Shown: piece by piece, positions 27,419 to 36,054 of the stretch
Layout of the letters: each line of letters begins with the position of its first letter
Position numbering within the stretch: the first letter of the stretch is position 1
Source: Macrococcoides epidermidis
GTDB taxonomy: Bacteria > Bacillota > Bacilli > Staphylococcales > Staphylococcaceae
Length of the DNA: 54,981 nucleotides
Assembly: GCF_042659445.1 (NCBI RefSeq)
Contig: NZ_JBHSSR010000015.1
Direction: 5' to 3' (one strand)
Made by a program: the position numbers and the translations under genes
The notes under the pieces: model-generated
Seen by the model: only the letters and a program-made list of their open reading frames with translations
What the model was told of the DNA's origin: nothing
The model's database searches: none

Positions 27419-28063
27419 ATGACTGAGATAAATATTAGAAAAGCAGAATTGAATGATATCGTTGCTATTGAACATATTCAGCAACACGCATTAGATGTCC
27501 TTGTTAATCCTGAAGCGTTAGATCCTGTGCCGATAGATGAACTTAAAGGAGAGATAAAAGCAGGTTTAATGGCTGTTGCTGAAATAGATGGTGTTGTTGG
27601 TGCTTTCAGAACGATGCATATCCCGACGGATGACTACTTAGGTCCATATGCTGGTATTGATGATGCTGAAGCTGCTGGATTAATCTATTCTGATATTACG
27701 ATTGTGGATCCGGACTACAGAGGATTATCTTTGCAGCGTAAGCTTGGAGAGTGGTTATTTAATGAAGTTGAGGTAAATTATAAACGCATTATGGCGACGG
27801 TTCATCCTGATAATACACCAAGTCTTAAAGACAAGTTTCATTTAGGGATGTATATTATTGCGATGGATAGACTTTATGGTGGTAAATTGAGATTTATCTT
27901 TATGAAAGATTTAACGCAAAAGTATGATGTGCTGGATGTTGTTGAAGTTGAACGTCAAGAAACTGAAAGAATCAATGGTTTATTAGATGAAGGGTATCGC
28001 GGTGTAGGTTTGAACGGTGATAAACTGCGTTTCGGAAAAATTGACACTACTACTTATGTATGA
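27419..28063 (+). CDS. GNAT family N-acetyltransferase
   Basis: 214 residues. The N-terminal fold INIRKAELNDIVAIEHIQ and the acetyl-CoA loop ITIVDPDYRGLSLQRKLGEWL (the R-G-x-x-x-x-R/K-L pattern) mark a GNAT enzyme. The C-terminal ~50 residues are an extension rich in Glu and Asp. The substrate is not predictable. It lies 52 bases before the LCP gene and has no terminator between, so the two may be co-transcribed. Confidence 0.82.
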   Translation: MTEINIRKAELNDIVAIEHIQQHALDVLVNPEALDPVPIDELKGEIKAGLMAVAEIDGVVGAFRTMHIPTDDYLGPYAGIDDAEAAGLIYSDITIVDPDYRGLSLQRKLGEWLFNEVEVNYKRIMATVHPDNTPSLKDKFHLGMYIIAMDRLYGGKLRFIFMKDLTQKYDVLDVVEVERQETERINGLLDEGYRGVGLNGDKLRFGKIDTTTYV

Positions 28064-28115
28064 TAGCGCAACTTAGATTTTGAGTGTAATATTAGTTTCA
28101 TGAGAGGTGTATATA

Positions 28116-29066
28116 ATGAAGAGAAGTGAAAAAAGAGGTGGCGGCTGTCTGAAATGGGTTGTGCTGCTCTGTTTAATAATATTAATAGGTATTGGCTGGT
28201 ATATATCTAATGTTTATTTTAAAGTGCAGGAGACAGCTAATAATATTCAGCATAAAATTGAAGGTCGCGATAAATCTGATTTACGTGATAAAGCTGTAAG
28301 TATTCAGGATAAAGATGCAATCAGTGTTGCATTATTTGGAGTTGATGCGAACGAAGAACGATTATCTGCAGGGGATAAAGGACGTAGTGACTCGATTATA
28401 TTACTGAGTATCAATCCGAAGGAGAACAAATCAGTGATGATCAGCATTCCTCGTGATACTTACAGTGAAATGGTCGGCAAGAATACGCAGGAGAAAATTG
28501 CTCATGCTTATGCCTATGGCGGTGCAAAGATGGCAGTACAGTCTGTTGAAAAGTTGATGAATGTGCCGATTGACTATTATGCGACAGTGAATATGGACGG
28601 CATGCACAAGCTGATTGGAGAAGTCGGCGGTATTGATGTCAAAAGTAATGCGACATTTAGTGCGAATGGCTATGACTTTGTGAACGGTCAGACAGTACAT
28701 CTGGATGGCGATAAAGCATTAGCATTTATACGTGCACGTAAAGGTGACGGGGCTGGCGGAGACTTTGGTCGTCAGGAACGTCAGCAAATTGTCATTCAAG
28801 GTTTAGCGAATAAAATCGTGAATGTTCAATCGGTAACGAAACTGGATGCTATCCTGAAAAATATTGACGGTAATGTTGTTACGGACATGTCTTTTGATGA
28901 TTTGAAAGGATTAGGATTGTCATATCGCGGGGCGCTGGATAACGTTAAGAAATATCAGTTAACCGGAGAAGGTACGATAATGGCAGACGGATTATGGTAT
29001 TTCCTGCCAAACGAAGATCAGAAATTAGAAGTTCGCAATTTATATGTGGAGAATTTAGATTTATAG
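28116..29066 (+). CDS. LytR-CpsA-Psr (LCP) cell-wall glycopolymer ligase
   Basis: Attaches undecaprenyl-linked glycopolymers (teichoic acid or capsule) to peptidoglycan outside the cell. 316 residues with one N-terminal signal-anchor helix (WVVLLCLIILIGIGWYI). The LCP core is complete: RSDSIILLSINP, SIPRDTY, KIAHAYAYGGA and FIRARKGDGAGGDFGRQERQQ with the pyrophosphate-binding arginines. ATG at 28116 is chosen because GAGAGG lies 8 bases upstream; it overlaps the earlier GTG at 28107. With a capsule operon in the same window, capsule attachment is possible, but this is inference. Confidence 0.92.
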   Translation: MKRSEKRGGGCLKWVVLLCLIILIGIGWYISNVYFKVQETANNIQHKIEGRDKSDLRDKAVSIQDKDAISVALFGVDANEERLSAGDKGRSDSIILLSINPKENKSVMISIPRDTYSEMVGKNTQEKIAHAYAYGGAKMAVQSVEKLMNVPIDYYATVNMDGMHKLIGEVGGIDVKSNATFSANGYDFVNGQTVHLDGDKALAFIRARKGDGAGGDFGRQERQQIVIQGLANKIVNVQSVTKLDAILKNIDGNVVTDMSFDDLKGLGLSYRGALDNVKKYQLTGEGTIMADGLWYFLPNEDQKLEVRNLYVENLDL

Positions 29067-29136
29067 CTCTTAAAGAATGAAGCGTTTTCATTTTGGTGAT
29101 ATACTTAAGGTGAAGATAAGAGAGGAGCTGTTACAA

Positions 29137-29637
29137 ATGATGTATCAACATATCTTGATTCCGGTAGATGGTTCAAAAGTGAGTGAGTATGCATTCCAAA
29201 AAGGTGTCGACATCGCGAAAAGAAATAATGCAGCAATTACATTAGTGCATGTCGTAGATATCAGAACATATGCAAATGTTGAAAGTGAACGTGGTTCATT
29301 GCATGAGAATGCAGACAAGTACACTGAGAAGATGTTGAATGGCTATAAAGCGATTGCTTTAGAACAGGGCGTGAAATCAGTGGATACAAAGATTGGTCAC
29401 GGAGCAGCACGTCAGGTTATTACTAAAGAAATAGCACCGAAAGCAAATTGCGACCTAATTATTTGTGGATCTAACGGTATTAATGCGTTAGAACGATTCG
29501 TAATGGGAAGTGTATCAGAAGCGATAGTACGATATGCAAAGTGTGATGTATTGGTTGTGCGAACTGAACAGGTTCCTGATGATTTTGAACTGGCGTTGTT
29601 TACTGAAGAATTTAGAAGAGAATATAGTAATAATTAA
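29137..29637 (+). CDS. Universal stress protein (UspA family)
   Basis: 166 residues. It opens MMYQHILIPVDGSKVSEYAF and has the ATP-binding signature ICGSNGINALERFVMGSVS (G-x2-G-x9-G-S/T). Start 29137 is chosen over the longer frame from 29077 because GAGGAG sits 9 bases upstream and the family begins exactly here. It has its own terminator. Confidence 0.92.
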   Translation: MMYQHILIPVDGSKVSEYAFQKGVDIAKRNNAAITLVHVVDIRTYANVESERGSLHENADKYTEKMLNGYKAIALEQGVKSVDTKIGHGAARQVITKEIAPKANCDLIICGSNGINALERFVMGSVSEAIVRYAKCDVLVVRTEQVPDDFELALFTEEFRREYSNN

Positions 29638-29644
29638 TTGTTTT

Positions 29645-29672
29645 AGCCTGAGGAAAATCCTCAGGCTTTTTT
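29645..29672 (+). terminator. Terminator of the universal stress protein gene
   Basis: The AGCCTGAGGA / TCCTCAGGCT hairpin is followed by six T, immediately downstream of the stop codon. Confidence 0.9.
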
Positions 29673-29816
29673 AGTGTAAATTAAGATGTCATTTTATCCA
29701 TTAAGAATAATTTGTTTATATTTTAGTGGATGAATATGTAATAGGTGTATTATAATATAATCACAATGATTTATTATTACTTTGCGTTTCAATAATCTTA
29801 TAAATGGAGTGATTGT

Positions 29817-29981
29817 ATGCAACAGCGATGGTTCTGGGCGTTTTGTATGGCAATGATCTTTGGGTTAATGTTTATGAAAAGTAATATAGTTATGATTATA
29901 TTTATGATTCTTATTGGTGGCGCTATCGGATATTTTACTGGAATTGAGGTTGAAAAGCGCAGGAAACCTCCTAAGTATTGA
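29817..29981 (+). CDS. Small membrane protein (54 residues)
   Basis: A short gene with RBS GGAG 7 bases upstream. It encodes MQQRWFWAFCMAMIFGL, then two closely spaced hydrophobic segments (residues ~6-18 and ~22-42, the second with GGAIGYFTG) and a basic tail EVEKRRKPPKY. Family not recognised. It lies alone between a terminator and a convergent gene. Confidence 0.6.
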   Translation: MQQRWFWAFCMAMIFGLMFMKSNIVMIIFMILIGGAIGYFTGIEVEKRRKPPKY

Positions 29982-30027
29982 ATTTGATTTTAAGAAGAAA
30001 TTGAATGAAGTGATAAACTAATATAAA

Positions 30028-30058
30028 GGCCCCTAAACGAGTAACTTGTTTAGGGGCT
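30028..30058 (-). terminator. Hairpin terminating the butanediol dehydrogenase gene
   Basis: GGCCCCTAAAC / GTTTAGGGGCT forms a strong stem between the convergent genes. The T-run on the minus strand is short (TTTATAT), so efficiency is uncertain. Confidence 0.7.
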
Positions 30059-30078
30059 GATAGTGTTAAGGGGAAATA

Positions 30079-31134
30079 TTATCCTTCACCGTTTAATTTA
30101 ACTAAGATCTTCACTTGGTTTTTGTCGTTCGTTAAAGTTTCGAAACCTTCATTTACGATATCATCTAATTCGATTTCTTTTGTAATCGTATTTTCAGTAT
30201 CCACTTGTCCGCTGCCTAATAAGTCGATTGTTTGTTGGTAGCTTGCTCTAGAGTAAGCGATTGTAGATGTGATTTGCACACCAGTGTTTGTTAATTGTAA
30301 TGGTGGCCAAGAGATGTCTCCTGCAAATATTGATACAATAACCATTTTACCACGAGGGCGTGTAGCATCGATTGCCTGTTTAAATGTTGGTGCAACACCT
30401 GCAACTTCAAATGAACGATCAACGCCACCTGGTACGATTTTCTTAACCGCTTCAACTGCATCTACTTCACCAGAATTGATGATGTCTGTAGCACCACATT
30501 CTAATGCTTTTTCTAAACGTTCTTTAGATAAGTCTAATACGATAATCTTTCTCGCGCCAGCTGCACGTGCTGCGAGTGTCGTATATAATCCGATAGGACC
30601 GGCACCGAAGATTGCAACGGTATCACCGAATTCAATTTCACTTTCTTTTACAGCCTGAACGCCTACTGCTAATGGTTCAATTGTTGCTGCGACACGTAAT
30701 GATACTGAGTCCGGTAAGTGATAGACATTAACTTCAGGTACGTTTACTAAGTCAGTGAAACCACCGTCTGTGTGTAATCCGATAAAGCTAAAGCCATCAT
30801 AAACATCTAGTTCATCGATACTTTTACCATGTGTTATCGTTGGGTTAACAGATACACGGTCACCAACTTTAAAGTCTTTTACTTCGCTTCCGACCTCAAC
30901 AACTGTACCAGAGAATTCATGCCCCATAATCAAAGGTGCTTTTCCGCCTGTTAATTCATCATCTTTATCGACCGGAATAAATACAGGTCCTTCCTGATAT
31001 TCGTGTAAATCTGAGCCGCAAATACCAGCGTATCCAACTTTCACACGTACTTCGTTCGGTTTCATATCACGAATTTCTTTTTCTTCTACGCGAATATCTT
31101 TAGGACCATACCATACTGCTGCTTTCATTGACAA
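30079..31134 (-). CDS. butA/bdhA-like: Zinc alcohol dehydrogenase, probable (R,R)-butanediol dehydrogenase
   Basis: A medium-chain dehydrogenase of 351 residues. Catalytic zinc ligands lie in CGSDLHEYQEG and MGHEFSGTVVEVG. The four-cysteine structural-zinc lobe is absent. The NAD fold is FGAGPIGLYTTLAARAAGA. The stretch GPVFIPVDKDDELTGGKAPLIMGHE is typical of 2,3-butanediol dehydrogenases (acetoin to butanediol, NADH-linked). Sorbitol dehydrogenase is a less likely alternative. RBS AAGGAGT. The gene is divergent from the MFS transporter across a 436-base gap. Confidence 0.85.
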   Translation of the reverse strand: MSMKAAVWYGPKDIRVEEKEIRDMKPNEVRVKVGYAGICGSDLHEYQEGPVFIPVDKDDELTGGKAPLIMGHEFSGTVVEVGSEVKDFKVGDRVSVNPTITHGKSIDELDVYDGFSFIGLHTDGGFTDLVNVPEVNVYHLPDSVSLRVAATIEPLAVGVQAVKESEIEFGDTVAIFGAGPIGLYTTLAARAAGARKIIVLDLSKERLEKALECGATDIINSGEVDAVEAVKKIVPGGVDRSFEVAGVAPTFKQAIDATRPRGKMVIVSIFAGDISWPPLQLTNTGVQITSTIAYSRASYQQTIDLLGSGQVDTENTITKEIELDDIVNEGFETLTNDKNQVKILVKLNGEG

Positions 31135-31570
31135 CCACTCCTTAACGAAATTTAATTTTTATAACAGTTATATTATACCAATTCGTGTCGTGTGTTACAA
31201 ATTATCTGTTTTATTTTTCAGAATATTTTTATATAACATATATTAGAAATATTACTTTATTTTTTGTAGGTTTAATCGTCTTTATATGAATTATCAATAG
31301 AGAGAAGGATTATAGCGTTATGAGTTATTAGAACTGTTATATAGGTCTTAAATATAACACTGTAACAACTATGTGAAATTAATAACTTTAATGTTTGTAA
31401 TAAGTTCCTCAATGCTTGTTATTATCGTGTTGAAGCGGTTAAAAAAATATATACTATTTTTTCACAAAGGTATTGTAAACGATTTTATCCTGTGGTATTT
31501 TTGAGGAGTCAAAAAATATAGTCATCGGATGACTGAGTGAGTCGAAAACGATTATGGGGGAGAATATATT
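31135..31570. other. Divergent promoter region, butanediol dehydrogenase / MFS transporter
   Basis: About 430 AT-rich bases without an ORF. It includes a cre-like element at 31474-31487 and, 30 bases before the transporter ATG, an unassigned GTCGAAAACGATTATG stretch. No terminators are present, in keeping with divergent promoters. Confidence 0.45.
31474..31487 (+). promoter_or_regulatory. cre-like site upstream of MFS transporter
   Basis: TGTAAACGATTTTA differs from the cre consensus TGWAANCGNTNWCA at one fixed position (T for C). It shares TGTAAACGATTT with the perfect site at 24815. Carbon-catabolite control of the transporter is plausible. Confidence 0.5.
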
Positions 31571-32845
31571 ATGAATGAAAGAAAGTCTAATGTGCGTTGG
31601 ATGTTCGCATTGATGTTCTTTGTTATCGGGGTTATTGCCTATATGGATAGAGCGAATATCTCATATATTGCGGGACCAATGATGGAAGACTTAAACATGT
31701 CGAAAGCACAATTTGGGATGCTTGGGTCAATATTTGCTGCAGGTTATGCTTTAATGCAGGTTCCAGCAGGTATTATGGCTGAGAAATTTGGACCTAAAAA
31801 GTTATTAACATTTGCATTAGTTTGGTGGAGTGCATTTACGATTCTAACAGGTGTTGTTAAACATCACGGTTTACTATATGCAATGCGTTTCTTATTCGGT
31901 ATTGGTGAAGGACCTATGTATCCTTCAAACGCTGTATTTAATACATACTGGTTTGCCAAATCAGAAAAAGGTCGTGCTTCAAGTGCGTTACTTGCTGGTA
32001 GTTACTTCGGCCCAGTTATCGCTCCATTCGTAACCATTGCCATTTACCAAGCATTTGGTTGGCAAGCTGTATTCTATATCTTTGGTGCAATCGGCTTTGT
32101 TATTGCAGCTTTATGGCTTGTTATTGCTAAAGATTTACCTGAACAACATAAGATGGTCAATGAAGCAGAAAAGCTTTATATCATGGAGAACCGTGATGCT
32201 GTAGGTGGTGCTACGAAAGAAACTGCACCTTGGGGACGTTTCTTCACACGTTTCAGCTTCTTTGCAATTGCGGGTCAATATTTCGTAGTACAGTTTGTAA
32301 TCACATTATTCTTAATCTGGTTACCAACTTACCTGCAAGAAGAATATCACGTTATTTTAACGGATATGAAATTCTTAGCGGCAGCACCGTGGTTAATGAT
32401 GTTCGTATTAATCATGGCTGGTGGATCAATTTCAGATGCAATCGTTGCACGTGGTCATTCTAAATTTAAAGCACGTTCAAGTATCGCAATCTTTGGATTT
32501 ATCGTATTCGCGATTTCGTTATTCTTATCCGTTCAAACGAATGATATGACGATGAACATCATCTACTTATCACTATGTTTAGGTGGTGTTGGTTTATCAA
32601 TGGGTATGAGCTGGGCATCAGCGGCTGACCTTGGACGTAACTTCTCAGGAACGGTTTCAGGATGGATGAACCTTTGGGGTAACGTGGGTGCATTCTTAAG
32701 TCCATTCTTAGGTGGGGTATTAGTGCAGAAGTTTGGTTGGGATACAACGTTCTATTTAATGTTAATTCCGGCATCACTTGCGATTATCCTATGGTTCTTT
32801 GTTAAACCGGATGAGCCATTATTAGAAGAACATCGACAAGCATAA
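31571..32845 (+). CDS. MFS transporter, anion:cation symporter (ACS) family
   Basis: 424 residues with 12 helices in two six-helix halves. The start is typical of the ACS family (hexuronate, glucarate, galactonate symporters): FVIGVIAYMDRANISYIAGPMM, then GYALMQVPAGIMAEKFGPKK, RFLFGIGEGPMYPS and the mid-protein FARFSFF-like turn. The substrate is probably a sugar acid, which would fit the cre-like site upstream. No sugar-acid catabolic genes are adjacent. RBS GGGGGAG. Confidence 0.85.
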   Translation: MNERKSNVRWMFALMFFVIGVIAYMDRANISYIAGPMMEDLNMSKAQFGMLGSIFAAGYALMQVPAGIMAEKFGPKKLLTFALVWWSAFTILTGVVKHHGLLYAMRFLFGIGEGPMYPSNAVFNTYWFAKSEKGRASSALLAGSYFGPVIAPFVTIAIYQAFGWQAVFYIFGAIGFVIAALWLVIAKDLPEQHKMVNEAEKLYIMENRDAVGGATKETAPWGRFFTRFSFFAIAGQYFVVQFVITLFLIWLPTYLQEEYHVILTDMKFLAAAPWLMMFVLIMAGGSISDAIVARGHSKFKARSSIAIFGFIVFAISLFLSVQTNDMTMNIIYLSLCLGGVGLSMGMSWASAADLGRNFSGTVSGWMNLWGNVGAFLSPFLGGVLVQKFGWDTTFYLMLIPASLAIILWFFVKPDEPLLEEHRQA

Positions 32846-32849
32846 TTTT

Positions 32850-32879
32850 TTAGACACTCATTATTGGGTGTCTTTTTTA
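32850..32879 (+). terminator. Terminator of the MFS transporter gene
   Basis: The AGACACTC / GGGTGTCT hairpin is followed by six T, directly after the stop codon. Confidence 0.85.
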
Positions 32880-32903
32880 TATATGAGCTTTTAGATAAAC
32901 GCA

Positions 32904-32936
32904 ACAATGCCGGATACTTTGAGTATCCGGCATTGT
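32904..32936. repeat. Perfect 14-bp palindromic hairpin between convergent genes
   Basis: ACAATGCCGGATAC and GTATCCGGCATTGT are exact complements around the loop TTTGA. Neither side has a T-run, unlike the terminator only 25 bases upstream. It could still end the minus-strand gene at 32953, or be a dispersed palindrome. Confidence 0.7.
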
Positions 32937-32952
32937 AGTGATATGAGATGGT

Positions 32953-33633
32953 CTAAATCATCTTTCTCACAGTAATTTGATAGACGATATTGATGATGAT
33001 TGCGACTGCAGCGATAACTGACAGTGCGAAGTGTTGCGGTACGCCAGTAGCATAACCATAGATTGTAATCAGCATCATTGCTGCAGGTAATAAAATATTC
33101 GTGATTTTAAATGCATTATATAAACCTGTAAATATCGTATACATTTCTTCTTTAGAGAGTGAATCGATAAGCTTATCATCGAAATCTGCTTCAAAGTTCT
33201 CAGGTAAGTCACGTTCCGGATACAACTTGTTGATCATGCTATATCCATAGTAGCGCATCAGGACTGCGATGATTAACACGATAATACTGATAATTCCTAG
33301 ATATAATGGTGCATCATTAATACTGATTAATAAAATTGATCCGAGTGCAAAATAAAATGAAATAATGATAGCGATATTCATCTCAGAAAATTTCTTAAAT
33401 GATGCTCTGTCCTGTTCATAATGTTCTAAACTAGGATCGTTATCTACTTTATAGGCAAGTTTACTGTAAATAAAGGCAATAATAGCAAATAATACAGCAA
33501 ATATGCATAACACAACGATATATGGGGTAGAAGTAAGTATATCGGTTAACGGCAGTTTCCAGTAATCGATTGTGAGCAGCATGGTAGCAGCGAGTATTGC
33601 GATAATAATAGGTAATATGTATTTTCTAAACAT
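32953..33633 (-). CDS. DUF3169-like membrane protein
   Basis: 226 residues with about five to six membrane helices in a 2+2+2 pattern: ~5-22, ~36-57, ~93-112, ~115-135, ~175-195 and ~200-222. Between helices 2 and 3 lies a cytosolic stretch with LAYKVDNDPSLEHYEQDRASF. The layout resembles staphylococcal DUF3169 proteins, whose function is unknown; the match is from memory and tentative. Start 33633 is chosen because AGGAGG lies 6 bases upstream; an in-frame extension to 33666 has no RBS. Confidence 0.7.
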   Translation of the reverse strand: MFRKYILPIIIAILAATMLLTIDYWKLPLTDILTSTPYIVVLCIFAVLFAIIAFIYSKLAYKVDNDPSLEHYEQDRASFKKFSEMNIAIIISFYFALGSILLISINDAPLYLGIISIIVLIIAVLMRYYGYSMINKLYPERDLPENFEADFDDKLIDSLSKEEMYTIFTGLYNAFKITNILLPAAMMLITIYGYATGVPQHFALSVIAAVAIIINIVYQITVRKMI

Positions 33634-33703
33634 GGTGGCCTCCTCTTTTTTAAATAGTATACCCAATTATTTAAAATTGAGACAGACAAAATCATTTGAT
33701 TAA

Positions 33704-33718
33704 TTAGAATAATTACAA
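33704..33718 (+). promoter_or_regulatory. PerR-box-like element upstream of dps
   Basis: TTAGAATAATTACAA fits the 7-1-7 Per/Fur box TTAGAATNATTCTAA with two mismatches in the second half. It lies 44 bases before the dps start codon. dps/mrgA is a classic PerR target, so peroxide induction is likely. Confidence 0.5.
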
Positions 33719-33762
33719 TATAATAATTAATATAAATAAGAAGTTAAAAGGAGAGATTATTG

Positions 33763-34215
33763 ATGGCTAAAAAAACAAAAGAAAACAAAGTAGTAGCAGC
33801 ATTGAACCAACAAGTGGCGAACTGGACGGTGCTTTATACGAAATTACACAACTATCACTGGTATGTAAAAGGACCACATTTCTTCAGTTTACACACTAAA
33901 TTCGAAGAGTTATATGATGAGGCTAATGTTTACATCGATGAATTAGCAGAGCGTATTTTAGCGATTGAAGGAAATCCTATTGCAACGTTAAAAGAAAGTT
34001 TAGATTTATCTGTTGTAAAAGAAGCGAAGAAAAATTTATTTGCAGAAGATATGGTGAAAGATTTATCTAAAGACTTTGATAAAGTGATTAAACAATTAGA
34101 AGAAGGTAAAACTACAGCTGAAGAAGCAGATGATGAAATGACTGCTGATATGTTCTTAGGTATGATTACAAGTTTAGAGAAACATAACTGGATGTTAAAA
34201 TCTTTCTTAGGATAA
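33763..34215 (+). CDS. dps: Dps/MrgA ferritin-like DNA-protecting protein
   Basis: 150 residues, four-helix ferritin-like dodecamer subunit that oxidises and stores iron and shields DNA. The ferroxidase-site residues are in NYHWYVKGPHFFSLHTKFEE and LYDEANVYIDELAERI. The C-terminal helix ends LEKHNWMLKSFLG, as in MrgA. ATG 33763 fits GGAG 9 bases upstream; the TTG just before it is not needed. Single-gene unit with a terminator. Confidence 0.94.
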   Translation: MAKKTKENKVVAALNQQVANWTVLYTKLHNYHWYVKGPHFFSLHTKFEELYDEANVYIDELAERILAIEGNPIATLKESLDLSVVKEAKKNLFAEDMVKDLSKDFDKVIKQLEEGKTTAEEADDEMTADMFLGMITSLEKHNWMLKSFLG

Positions 34216-34246
34216 TTTAAAATCAAATTAGTTAAAAAATTAATTG

Positions 34247-34281
34247 ATACACTTCAATGGAATTGAAGTGTATTTTTTTTT
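34247..34281 (+). terminator. Terminator of dps
   Basis: The ATACACTTCAA / TTGAAGTGTAT hairpin is followed by nine T. Confidence 0.9.
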
Positions 34282-34319
34282 GTTTTCCCTTAGAATGGAT
34301 GTAAGTAGAGGTGAGCATA

Positions 34320-35249
34320 ATGGAAGAAAAAATCAAACAGTGTATCAGAATCGCTAAAATGTATTACGAAGAAAACTTAGGACAAAAAGCTATTGCTGAT
34401 GAACTTAATATTTCCAGACCGACAGTATCGAGACAACTTCAATTTGCTAAAGATATGGGGATTGTTAATATAACGATTCATGACCCGTATGAGAAAAGTG
34501 AAGAACTCGCAGAATTACTGAAAGAAAAATATAATTTAAAGCATGTCTTAATTAAAGAAGTATCTAGTGATAAATACGAAATTGTGCTCAGTGCTATAGC
34601 AGAAGCAGCTGCAGAATTTCTTCATGAAAATGTGAAGAACAATGACGTTGTCGGCATAAGCTGGGGAAAAACGATGTATGAAACTGCTAACTTAATGAAA
34701 CCGACGAATTTAACTGGCGTGTCTACCATTCAGTTAAAGGGTGGTATTTCATACTCAAATATAAAGACGAATTCGCACGAAACGTTAGCTTTATTTGCAA
34801 AGAGCTTTAATTCCATACCGCGTGATTTACCTGTACCTGTTATTTTTGATAACAAACAGGTGAAACAATTAGTGAGTGAAGATCGCCATATTAAAGGGAT
34901 ATTAAACATGGCAAGTGAATGTGATGTTGCGATATATACTACCGGTACAGTGCGTGATGAAGCACTGTTGTTTAAGCTTGGCTTTTTATCGGACGATGAA
35001 GTGAAGCGTCTGAAGCATGAAGCGGTGGGTGACATCTGTTCAAGATTTTATAATAAGAATGGGAGAATTGCTGATGTCTGGGTCGATGATCGAACGATGG
35101 GTGTGACGCTGGATACATTAAAGCAGATTCCAACAAGCATACTCGTTGCAGGTGGTAAACATAAAGTAGAAGCTATTCGAGGTGCTCTCGCTGGTGGTAT
35201 CCCGAATGTCCTTATAACTGATAGCATTACAGCTAAGCAATTAATTTAA
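34320..35249 (+). CDS. deoR: SorC-family regulator, DeoR-type (deoxynucleoside catabolism)
   Basis: 309 residues. An N-terminal HTH (IAKMYYEENLGQKAIADELNISRPTVSRQL, ~10-40) is followed by a SorC sugar-phosphate-binding domain (VVGISWGKTMYETA, VSTIQLKGGIS, and the C-terminal VAGGKHKVEAIRGALAGG). In B. subtilis DeoR represses dra-nupC-pdp and is released by deoxyribose-5-phosphate. Here deoC, pdp and deoB follow at once, supporting the assignment. ATG 34320 is preferred to GTG 34311, which overlaps the AGAGGTGAG RBS. Confidence 0.88.
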   Translation: MEEKIKQCIRIAKMYYEENLGQKAIADELNISRPTVSRQLQFAKDMGIVNITIHDPYEKSEELAELLKEKYNLKHVLIKEVSSDKYEIVLSAIAEAAAEFLHENVKNNDVVGISWGKTMYETANLMKPTNLTGVSTIQLKGGISYSNIKTNSHETLALFAKSFNSIPRDLPVPVIFDNKQVKQLVSEDRHIKGILNMASECDVAIYTTGTVRDEALLFKLGFLSDDEVKRLKHEAVGDICSRFYNKNGRIADVWVDDRTMGVTLDTLKQIPTSILVAGGKHKVEAIRGALAGGIPNVLITDSITAKQLI

Positions 35250-35302
35250 CTTGAACGTAATTTCATTTATCGTTTTTACTTTTGTTCAATATCTGTTATA
35301 AT
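35250..35302 (+). promoter_or_regulatory. deoC promoter with DeoR-type operator
   Basis: TTGAACGTAATTTCATT at 35251-35267 resembles the B. subtilis DeoR palindrome. A further half-site, TTGTTCAAT, at 35283-35291 sits just upstream of the -10 TATAAT (35297-35302). A palindrome upstream of the -35 plus a repeated half-site between -35 and -10 is the arrangement described for B. subtilis dra. The -35 itself is poor. Confidence 0.6.
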
Positions 35303-35332
35303 GGATTTGAATATAAGGGAGGAATAAATAAT

Positions 35333-35995
35333 ATGAATTTAGCGAAATATATTGATCATACTGCTTTGAAACCAGAAACGACGACTGCCCAAATCGAACA
35401 GCTTGCGCAAGAAGCACGTGAATACGGATTTATGAGTGTCTGTGTGAACCCGACACATGTAAAGTATGCACATGCTTTATTAGAAGGCACTGATGTACTC
35501 GTATGTACGGTGATTGGATTCCCATTAGGAGCAAACACACCAACAGTGAAAGCATTTGAAACGAAAGATGCAATTGCGAATGGTGCAGGTGAAGTTGATA
35601 TGGTGATTAATATTGGTGCGGCTAAAAGTGGCAACTTTGATTTAGTACGTGAAGATATTAAAGCGGTAGTCGATGCTGCAGGAGATGTTACGACGAAAGT
35701 AATTATCGAAACAAGTCTGTTAACTGATGAAGAGAAAGTAAAAGTTTGCGAAATTGCGAAAGAAGTAGGTGCGGATTTCGTTAAGACTTCTACAGGATTC
35801 TCAACTGGTGGAGCAACAGTCGCAGATGTGAAATTAATGCGTGAAACAGTAGGACCTGATATGGGTGTGAAAGCATCTGGTGGTGTGCGTTCTTATGAAG
35901 ACGTTAAAGCGATGATTGATGCAGGTGCTACACGTATCGGTGCATCAGCTGGTGTACAAATTTTAAAAGGTGAAGAAGCTAAAGGGGATTATTAA
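35333..35995 (+). CDS. deoC: Deoxyribose-phosphate aldolase
   Basis: Cleaves 2-deoxyribose-5-phosphate to glyceraldehyde-3-phosphate and acetaldehyde. 220 residues, standard length. Family blocks are IDHTALKPETT, SVCVNPTHV, VIGFPLGANTPTVK, EVDMVINIG, KVIIETSLLT and DFVKTSTGFSTGGAT (Schiff-base lysine). Start 35333 fits GGGAGGA 10 bases upstream; an in-frame extension to 35282 would run through the promoter. First gene of deoC-pdp(-deoB). Confidence 0.97.
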   Translation: MNLAKYIDHTALKPETTTAQIEQLAQEAREYGFMSVCVNPTHVKYAHALLEGTDVLVCTVIGFPLGANTPTVKAFETKDAIANGAGEVDMVINIGAAKSGNFDLVREDIKAVVDAAGDVTTKVIIETSLLTDEEKVKVCEIAKEVGADFVKTSTGFSTGGATVADVKLMRETVGPDMGVKASGGVRSYEDVKAMIDAGATRIGASAGVQILKGEEAKGDY

Positions 35996-36018
35996 TTCCC
36001 TTTCACTTTTCGTATAAA

Positions 36019-36032
36019 AGAAAACGCTTACA
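36019..36032 (+). promoter_or_regulatory. cre-like site before pdp
   Basis: AGAAAACGCTTACA differs from TGWAANCGNTNWCA only at the first base. It lies in the deoC-pdp gap, 23 bases before the pdp ATG. In B. subtilis the dra operon is under CcpA control. Confidence 0.5.
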
Positions 36033-36054
36033 AAATAAATGGAGGTCATTAACT

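Noticed and set aside
31540..31556. Second cre site (GTCGAAAACGATTATG) before the MFS gene
   Set aside because: It lacks the conserved TG start and the CA end of the cre consensus.
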